Part shown: positions 58,501 through 64,000 of the stretch, piece by piece
Layout of the letters: each line of letters opens with the position of its first letter
Position numbering within the stretch: position 1 is the stretch's first letter
Assembly: GCF_035982055.1 (NCBI RefSeq)
Contig: NZ_CP108427.1
Coordinates: forward strand, 7,067,001 to 7,131,000
Length of the DNA stretch: 64,000 nucleotides
Direction of reading: 5' to 3'
Origin: Streptomyces sp. NBC_01288
GTDB taxonomy: Bacteria; Actinomycetota; Actinomycetes; Streptomycetales; Streptomycetaceae
Notes under the pieces: generated by a model
What the model was told of the DNA's origin: nothing
Database searches by the model: none
The model's input: the letters and a program-made list of their open reading frames with translations, nothing else
Made by a program: the position numbers and the translations under genes

Positions 58501-59587
58501 CGATCGCCCAGTACGACCGCTCCAGGCCGTTGCCGCAGGCGCCGCCCCACTGCTGGTAGCCCGCGCCCTGGCCGTTGGTCTGCGCCTTGTCGTACTGCGG
58601 CGCGTTGTCGCAGGTCGAGCTGGAGTAGACCTCGGTGTAGTGGCCGGCGGTGGAGGAGACCGGGTTGGTGTACGGGTCGATGTACACCGGGTACGTGGTG
58701 TCCGGGCCGGTGAGCAGGCCGGCGTCCGGGGTCAGCGTCACGGCCTTGCTCGTGGCGGTCATGGCGACCGGGACGGTGGTGGCACCGGGGCCCGGACCGT
58801 CCACGGAGGACTTCTGGCCCGGGGCCTGGCCGTCCGGCTGGCCGGCGGGCGCGGTGCTGCCGGAGTCCCACATCAGCGGCCGGGGACTGGTGTAGTCCAG
58901 GTCTCCGTCGGAGGCCGTGGCGCTCATGCTGTCCGAGTCGGTGGTGGCCAGCGTGAGGTCGTGGGTCGTGGCGGCCAGCGTGAGCTTCTTCAGCTCGGGG
59001 TCGGCCGCGGCGGCGGCGGAGTGCACGATCAGCACGTCGCTGAAGCCGCCCTGGTCGGTGACGGACACCGACAGGTCCACGCCGGGCAGCACCGACGGGT
59101 ACAGCGCGGTGTCGCCGCCGACGCTCGGTGCGGGCAGGGTGAACGGCAGGGTCAGGGTCATGCCGGGACCGTCGGCGTGGGTGAGGGTGACCAGTGGTCC
59201 GGTACCGCCGCCGGAGAGGGTGACGCCGTTGGGGGTGGCCGTCGGGGTGTAGCCGCCGTGGCCGTCGGCGATCAGGGTGGCGTCCAGCGGGGTCCAGACA
59301 CCGTCCTTGAGGACGCGGGTCGGCAGTGCGCTGGTGGTGTTGGTGAAGGAACCGTCCGGCAGGGCCTCGGTGGTGGAGTCCTCCGTGGTCAACGCGTCCA
59401 CCGGGACGGACTTTCCGTCGGCCACGGCCCGGGTCTGCGCGGCCAGCAGCGGATCCGACGGGGCTGGTGCGTCGGCGGCGGCGGGCAGCACCGGCAGGGC
59501 CGTCAACAGGCCCAGGGCGGTGGCCAGGAGGGCAAGTCGGCGTGCGGGGACGGCGCGTCTGCGGCCGCCGGGTATCGGTGGTCTCAC
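55586..59587 (-). CDS. Large secreted LamG-domain protein
   Basis: 1333-aa exported protein. Signal peptide about 1-38 (RRLALLATALGLLTALPVLP, cleavage after AAADA), a long beta-rich region of domains seen with actinobacterial RHS proteins (DGHQYGWDVYAEDD, VHTLYVAGVDKAGNIS), an FG-GAP-like segment (PGDITGDGVPDLLATTKTGD) and a C-terminal LamG/concanavalin domain (HWWKLAEGTGTTTADSTGTL, SFTVSAWVKLNS, TAGRWTHLLGVYD). GTG at 59587 follows GAAGGAAG. It is divergent from the RHS gene; such pairs are common in Streptomyces and probably cooperate at the cell surface. Confidence 0.88.
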   Translation of the reverse strand: MRPPIPGGRRRAVPARRLALLATALGLLTALPVLPAAADAPAPSDPLLAAQTRAVADGKSVPVDALTTEDSTTEALPDGSFTNTTSALPTRVLKDGVWTPLDATLIADGHGGYTPTATPNGVTLSGGGTGPLVTLTHADGPGMTLTLPFTLPAPSVGGDTALYPSVLPGVDLSVSVTDQGGFSDVLIVHSAAAAADPELKKLTLAATTHDLTLATTDSDSMSATASDGDLDYTSPRPLMWDSGSTAPAGQPDGQAPGQKSSVDGPGPGATTVPVAMTATSKAVTLTPDAGLLTGPDTTYPVYIDPYTNPVSSTAGHYTEVYSSSTCDNAPQYDKAQTNGQGAGYQQWGGACGNGLERSYWAIDTSKLHPSFVVSDAYVKIATTFAASYDCTHNQPLTLHTVNAISASTDWLSRPGTHDSAFPPVDETVPSGANSGSSCSNSTATFHLKDGAQKIADQDGDGYDADGTFGAASNTWTIGLYGNESQTSGNDDYLRMSTTLTLTTKFDIPPAVPTDLRMTPPATGASAACTTSGVGWIGATTYSDAGSNITLHSTVTTQMSGENVKAHYYVWDRTVDPDGDGNGTAVSTPDSAFLDSGTDAAMKIGATLKDGHQYGWDVYAEDDSASDLTSAKSDHCWFSTDFTAPPTPEVTGNPSFPPVGSGTADPVVYAGPGKTTNFTVAGADSPASDDTCAPGPCKSSGMDSFLWQLDSPPTAADGQSVDVTGTDSQGRSTATIPVPIRDWGVHTLYVAGVDKAGNISTSPYGYTFTVPWNPATTVKPGDITGDGVPDLLATTKTGDLDLIPGDHDPAQAAAPVQTGPVDTAPPVDGPVTVSTKDESPGGTGWNNFLIAHRGNLHGANGDDLFAYNTTTKQFYVVKNDLDPLDDASFPRAPYSALGGFIGKRYDLVTKDACATADIVADDTRCRGTDYDSHTWNISQLITPGNVFGNTTDYPAVITVENKELWIYQSDGGYHLKNPILLGDGDWTGQTLIAAGTFKGLPVLWSRDKATGELYSYPITVDATTLVPALLHPTVHTSLRLTLPPTAYPVVASPGDVNSPVAFGDTSLGAPDGKPDLYTVNAFGQLVEYNYRQSPVLTSPPTYDFAAPVSLGSVTDTATHWWKLAEGTGTTTADSTGTLNASLSGAYSWTTDSTRGKSLDLTGTTGYGATSGPAVDTSKSFTVSAWVKLNSLSTTTNSTFLSQNGTVNNGFQLYYSAGTQAWAFGRHSTDTTAATWRAVYGSQATAGRWTHLLGVYDAGAKEIRLYVNGRLTGTRDWTYTPWNATGPFQIGRKQSSGAYGEYTNGAISGIRVYPTALPPADAASAGDTPKVTQLD

Positions 59588-59738
59588 GGGCGGGCTTCCT
59601 TCGGGTCGGGTGGGCCTCAGGCGGCGATCAGGGCCTGCGGAAGCCCGGTTGTCGGACGGCACTGATCATTTCGGCACAGAAACTGCACAGGATCTGTCAA
59701 GCAAAGGCACGGATATTTCATGGAATAGGCAAAGAGTC

Positions 59739-59768
59739 TTGAGTCGCGATCATGGCCGTACTTAGCCT
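59739..59768 (+). promoter_or_regulatory. Candidate promoter of the RHS gene
   Basis: TTGAGT (59739-59744) and TAGCCT (59763-59768) with an 18-bp spacer point toward the RHS gene, giving a leader of about 65 nt. On the opposite strand a perfect TTGACA (59700-59695) faces the LamG gene, but its -10 is weak. The rest of the 252-bp divergent region shows nothing else. Confidence 0.4.
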
Positions 59769-59839
59769 CCGCTCGATCACTCACCCGTGTGGTCAAACGA
59801 TGTGACGGCCCATCAAGGCCGTGCTCCGGGGGGTTGCAC

Positions 59840-62800
59840 GTGAGTGGCAGACGGCGCTGGTTCGTGGGCGTGTGGCACCGAAGACTCCTTGGCGGCCTCG
59901 GCCTGTGGGCCGTTCCCGTCGCCCTCTTCGCGCTGCTGCTGCCGGTGGCCGTCGCCGCGGGGTTCGGCACCCCCGGCTTCCTCCCCGGCCACTCCGACGA
60001 CCCCGCCTTCGGCCATCACGGCGGCTTCGCGTTCGACGGCACCGTGTGGAAGCCGAAGAAGCTCCCGGCCACCCCGGCCGTGGGCGCACACCTCCTCCAG
60101 CCGAAGGCGTCCGCGCACCCCAAGGGATACAAGGCGCCGGGAACCTACCGGGCGCGGTCGGCGCGGTGGCCCGCGGCCGACACCGCCACCGTCGCCCTGG
60201 GCGGCCGTGCCACCGCGAAACCGGTCAAGGCCGGCGACCTGCCGGTCTGGGTCGCGCCCGCCGGGCAGGGGACCGGTGCCGGTGAGGTGCGCGTACAGAC
60301 CGCGTCCCACGCCCAGACCCTCAAGGCCGGGGCCAACGGCATGCTGTTGGGCATCACCCCGTCCGGCGCGGCGTCCGCGCACGGCAAGGTGAAGGTGGTC
60401 GTCGACTACGCGTCGATCGCCAAGGCGTACGGCGGCGGCTACGGTTCGCGACTGCGGCTCGTCCAGCTGCCGGGCTGCGCGCTGACCACACCGGAACGGC
60501 CGGAGTGCCGCAAGCCCACCCCCGTCGACTTCACCAACCGGGCGGGCGCCGAGCAGTTGACGGCGACGCTCACTCTGGCCTCGGCGGCGACGGACGGGAC
60601 GGTACCGGCGACTTCACCGTCGCCGTCCGCGTCCGCATCCGCGTCATCCTCTTCGTCCCCCTCGCCCTCCGCGTCACCTTCCTCGTCGCCGTCACCGGCG
60701 AGCGACACGACCGGCCCGCGGACCATGTCGGCCCGCACCGCCCCGCTGACGGCGGCCGCCGCCGCGGACACCACCGCGCTGGCCGTCACCTCCGGCACCT
60801 CCGGTTCCCAGGGCGACTACGGCGCCACCGCGCTCTCGGCCGCAGGCACCTGGCAGGCCTCCGCCACCGGCTCGTTCACCTACGCCTACCCCGTCTCCGT
60901 GCCCGCCGCGATCGGCGGCAACGCACCCTCCGTAGGCCTGAGTTACGACTCGCAGTCCGTCGACGGCGAGACCACCGCCCGCAACTCCCAGTCCTCCTGG
61001 GTCGGGGACGGCTGGAGCTACCAGGTCGGCTCCGTGGAGCGGAGCTACCGCAGTTGCGGCTCGCTCCTCGACTCCGACGGCAAGAAGATCCTCAAGGGCT
61101 CCGGTGACGAGTGCTGGGGCGGGGACAACGCCACGCTGTCCTTCGGCTCGCACTCCGGTGTGCTGGTGCCCGACGGGGTGGACACGGGAGTCGCCGGCGA
61201 GATCAAGCAGTGGCGCCTTCAGGGCGACGACGGCACCGTCGTACAGGAGCTGTCCGGAGCCGCCAACGGACTGCACGACGGCGTCTATTACCGGGTCCTG
61301 ACCACCGACGGCACCGCGGCCTACTTCGGCGCCGACCACGCGCCCAGCGGCGCCGGCACCGACGCCACCATGGCCTCGACCCCCGCCGACGACTCCACAC
61401 ACTCCGCGTGGGGCGTGCCGGTGCTGCACCCGCGCTCCTCGGACCCCTGCAACACCAGCGCCAAGGGCAAGGCCTCGCAGTGCGACAAGCCCGAAGGCTG
61501 GCGCTGGAACCTCGACTTCGTGGTGTCGCCGACCGGATTCGTGCAGCGCTACGACTACACCACCGAGTCGAACTACTACGACCTCGGCGGCGGCCAGGCG
61601 GGCGAGACCGACGACCCGGACGACACCGGCACCCTCACCTCGTACACCCGGGGCGGCGCGCTCACGCTGATCTCGTACGGCTACACGCTCGCTGACGAGA
61701 AGGCCGGGCGGACCCCGGCGGCCGAGGTGGACTTCGGCCTGGCCCAGCGCTGCCAGACCACCGGCACGTTCACCGACTGCTCGGCCGGCAACCTCAAGGA
61801 CAGCACCGCCACGCACTGGCCGGACGTGCCCTGGGACCTGCACTGCGACTCGACGGACAAGACCAAACTCCCGGACGGCGCCACCAAGGTGCCCGAGGAC
61901 GTGTGCGTCACGGCGGGCCCCAGCTTCTGGACCACCACCCGCCTCGACTCCATCACGACCAAGGTCCATGTGAAGGCGACCGACCAGCTCACCGCGGTCG
62001 ACTCCTACAAGCTGGGCCAGGTCTACTCGGACGCGGGCGGCACCGTCGACCCGGTCACCGGCACCACGGTGGACCCGAAGGACGCCGGGATGCTCCAGGC
62101 CGTGATGTGGCTACAGTCCGTCGGACACACCGGCAAGGGCACCTACGACAACGGCAACAGTGACATCGCGCTGAACCAGGTGTCGTTCACCGGCACCGAG
62201 ATCGACAACCGGGTGAACGACGACAACCCGTCGGCCCCGCCGCTGTACCGGCCGCGCATATCCAGCATCCAGACCGAGACCGGCGAGTCGATCGCGGTCG
62301 AGTACAACTCCGCGCCCTGCGCGGGCAAGACGCTGTCGATCGCCCACGCGGACAGCAACACGAACTCCTGCTATCCCGTCTACTGGAGCGTCCCCGGCGC
62401 GTCCAAGCCGATCGCGGACTGGTTCAACAAGGTCACCGTCAACAGCGTGGCCGTGTCCGACCTCACCATCGCCGGCCAGTACAAGCCCGACGCCCAGAAA
62501 AATCCGGCGGGCTCGGAGACCCAGGTCTCCCGCTACAGCTACGCGGGCCCGGCCTGGCACCGCGACGACTCGGCGCTGACCGACGACCAGTACCGGACCT
62601 GGGACCAGTTCCGCGGCTTCCGTACGGTCACCGTGCAGACCGGGCAGACACCGGAGCCGGTCACCCAGCAGACCACCACCTATCTCCAGGGCATGGACGG
62701 CGACTACCGGGCCGACGGCACCCGTCGCTCCGTCACCGTCGACGCCAAGGCGGGCGGCAGCACCGTCCTGAGCGTCACCGACGCCGACCAACTCGCCGGC

Positions 62801-64000
62801 GCCACGCTTGAGGACGACACCTACACCGAGGCCGGCGGCACGGTCGACGCGGTCAGCGTCAACGGCCCGTTCACCTTCGCCACCAGCGCCTCAGCCGATC
62901 AGACGCCGTGGACGGACTGGACCCAGGAGGACAACCCCGGCGACACGAAGCCGGCCCTGTCCACGCTGCCCGACCTCACCGCGCACCGGATCTCCACCAG
63001 CAGCTCACGGGAGTACGAGCGCCTGGCGGACGGAAGTTGGCGGCACACGACGACCGACACCTCGTACGACGGCCAGGGCCGCCTCTCCACCGTCAACGGA
63101 CATGGTGACGGCACCGATCCGAACCAGGAGAAGTGCGCCACCACGACCTATGCGAGCCCGCCGGCGTCGAACTCGATGATGCTGTCCTACGCGGACCGGG
63201 TCACCTCGGTCATCGGCTCCTGCGGAACCGCGGTCGGCGCGAGCAGCCTGCTGACGGACAAGAAGATGTACTACGCGGGCGACGGCACCCTCTCCGGCCT
63301 CGGCACCTTCGGCCAGGTCACCGCCGCCGGGCAGGTCACCGGCACCCAGACCGCCACCGGCTTCACCGGCTCCACGGAGAACTGGCAGACGACGTCCGCC
63401 ATGGACTACGACGGCGGCGGCCGTGTCACCGACTCCTACGACGCCACCGGACAGAAGACCCACACCGACTTCGACCCGGCGTGGAGCAGCTCCGGCGGCA
63501 ACACCGACGCCACCGGCAAGTCCTCCGTCAACAGCCAGGGCTGGAAGGTGAGTTCGACCCTCGACGCACTGCGCGGACTGACCCTGGAGAGTGTCGACGC
63601 CAACGGCCGCAAGACCGACATGACGTACGACGCGCTCGGCCGGCGCACCGCCGTATGGCTGCCGGGCCGGGACAAGTCGTCCGGACAGAGCGCGGACGAG
63701 ACCTTCGCGTACTCGATCGACCCCGGCGCCGTCCCCGCCCCCGGCGACACGGTCACCCAGCCGGGCGCCCCGACCTCGGTCACCTCGAAGACGCTGCGCG
63801 AGGACGGCACGTACGCCACCTCGATCACCATCTACGACGGGATGCTCCAGCCGCGCCAGACCCAGTCCACCGCGATGGGCGACTCCGACTCCGGCCGGAT
63901 CGTCTCGGACACCTTCTACGACTCGCACGGCTGGCAGACCGCGTCGTACGCCGGTTACTCGGAGCCGGACAACCTCCCCTCCACCACGCTGTACGCGGCG
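59840..64000 (+). CDS. Secreted RHS/YD-repeat protein, 3' end outside the window
   Basis: Open for 1387 codons and continuing past the window end. N-terminal signal/TM segment (LLGGLGLWAVPVALFALLLP), then an N-terminal region, a Ser/Pro/Ala linker near residues 256-290, the conserved RHS-type beta domain (TGSFTYAYPVSVPAAIGG, PSVGLSYDSQSVDGETTARN, SSWVGDGWSYQVGSVERSYR) and the first YD repeats toward the end (MTYDALGRRTAVWLPGRD). Such proteins form a beta cocoon with a variable C-terminal toxin or enzyme, which is not visible here. GTG at 59840 with a GGGGGG site is the chosen start; no better in-frame start is seen. Confidence 0.85.
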   Translation, partial: MSGRRRWFVGVWHRRLLGGLGLWAVPVALFALLLPVAVAAGFGTPGFLPGHSDDPAFGHHGGFAFDGTVWKPKKLPATPAVGAHLLQPKASAHPKGYKAPGTYRARSARWPAADTATVALGGRATAKPVKAGDLPVWVAPAGQGTGAGEVRVQTASHAQTLKAGANGMLLGITPSGAASAHGKVKVVVDYASIAKAYGGGYGSRLRLVQLPGCALTTPERPECRKPTPVDFTNRAGAEQLTATLTLASAATDGTVPATSPSPSASASASSSSSPSPSASPSSSPSPASDTTGPRTMSARTAPLTAAAAADTTALAVTSGTSGSQGDYGATALSAAGTWQASATGSFTYAYPVSVPAAIGGNAPSVGLSYDSQSVDGETTARNSQSSWVGDGWSYQVGSVERSYRSCGSLLDSDGKKILKGSGDECWGGDNATLSFGSHSGVLVPDGVDTGVAGEIKQWRLQGDDGTVVQELSGAANGLHDGVYYRVLTTDGTAAYFGADHAPSGAGTDATMASTPADDSTHSAWGVPVLHPRSSDPCNTSAKGKASQCDKPEGWRWNLDFVVSPTGFVQRYDYTTESNYYDLGGGQAGETDDPDDTGTLTSYTRGGALTLISYGYTLADEKAGRTPAAEVDFGLAQRCQTTGTFTDCSAGNLKDSTATHWPDVPWDLHCDSTDKTKLPDGATKVPEDVCVTAGPSFWTTTRLDSITTKVHVKATDQLTAVDSYKLGQVYSDAGGTVDPVTGTTVDPKDAGMLQAVMWLQSVGHTGKGTYDNGNSDIALNQVSFTGTEIDNRVNDDNPSAPPLYRPRISSIQTETGESIAVEYNSAPCAGKTLSIAHADSNTNSCYPVYWSVPGASKPIADWFNKVTVNSVAVSDLTIAGQYKPDAQKNPAGSETQVSRYSYAGPAWHRDDSALTDDQYRTWDQFRGFRTVTVQTGQTPEPVTQQTTTYLQGMDGDYRADGTRRSVTVDAKAGGSTVLSVTDADQLAGATLEDDTYTEAGGTVDAVSVNGPFTFATSASADQTPWTDWTQEDNPGDTKPALSTLPDLTAHRISTSSSREYERLADGSWRHTTTDTSYDGQGRLSTVNGHGDGTDPNQEKCATTTYASPPASNSMMLSYADRVTSVIGSCGTAVGASSLLTDKKMYYAGDGTLSGLGTFGQVTAAGQVTGTQTATGFTGSTENWQTTSAMDYDGGGRVTDSYDATGQKTHTDFDPAWSSSGGNTDATGKSSVNSQGWKVSSTLDALRGLTLESVDANGRKTDMTYDALGRRTAVWLPGRDKSSGQSADETFAYSIDPGAVPAPGDTVTQPGAPTSVTSKTLREDGTYATSITIYDGMLQPRQTQSTAMGDSDSGRIVSDTFYDSHGWQTASYAGYSEPDNLPSTTLYAA

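Noticed and set aside
57170..59665. 831-aa open frame antisense to the LamG gene
   Set aside because: Gly/Arg/Val low-complexity translation typical of an antisense shadow; the LamG frame has a signal peptide and recognisable domains.

Overview
The window looks like a chromosomal segment of a Streptomyces species. It is very GC-rich, uses many GTG starts, and has rare in-frame TTA codons, an XRE/DUF397/ATPase triad and several copies of an intergenic repeat resembling those common in Streptomyces. It carries dgt, dnaG and an hrdA-type sigma factor gene close together, with nirBD about 25 kb away; from memory this resembles the nirB to hrdA neighbourhood of S. coelicolor. No plasmid, phage or CRISPR signature is visible.

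Layout: 0-6 kb holds an M20 peptidase, an MHS-type transporter and the assimilatory nitrite reductase genes nirB-nirD (minus strand, with a GlnR-like box). 6-9 kb holds a stand-alone sensor-domain protein, a histidine kinase and a LuxR-type response regulator. 8.8-11.3 kb holds a class F sortase, a membrane-anchored secreted partner, an FMN reductase behind an apparent SoxR box, and a small secreted peptide. 11.5-16.4 kb is a four-gene accessory unit that I consider the best candidate for an undescribed system: a hemopexin-glucosaminidase fusion lacking a signal peptide, two diverged paralogues of an unrecognised family, and a fourth unknown protein with a TTA codon. 16.4-23.1 kb holds a TetR/MFS pair and a LysR-epimerase / SDR-amidohydrolase divergon around a large inverted repeat. 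23.1-31.5 kb is a mixture: the XRE/DUF397/ATPase triad, a GNAT, a chimeric pseudogene, a cupin, a phosphotransferase, an M4 metalloprotease, a GGCT-like enzyme, a SanA/YdcF protein and a CbiX-type chelatase. 31.6-37.7 kb is conserved housekeeping: dgt, an FAD reductase, dnaG and hrdA. 37.8-43.5 kb holds a heterodimeric ABC exporter, a xylulokinase-like kinase and a YtxH-like protein.

At 43.66-44.07 kb are two nearly identical tRNA-Asn genes and one CAT-anticodon tRNA. Right behind them, on the minus strand, is a ten-gene cluster (44.1-55.4 kb): cis-prenyltransferase, MpaB/DUF2236 protein with EF-hands, P450 (TTA codon), acyl-CoA dehydrogenase-like protein, acyltransferase-like protein, SRPBCC cyclase, class III aminotransferase, ACP, ketosynthase and a thioester-reductase-like SDR. 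Most junctions are short overlaps, but a 660-bp gap with a dispersed repeat and a 36-bp minisatellite splits it. It looks like a small biosynthetic gene cluster for an acyl-chain product, perhaps aminated and joined to a prenyl part (inference).

The right end (55.6-64 kb) has a large secreted LamG protein divergent from a giant secreted RHS/YD-repeat protein that runs off the window, so any toxin tip is not visible.

No database search was possible. Family names come from motifs recognised by eye; start codons were chosen from Shine-Dalgarno sites, overlaps and family N-termini.
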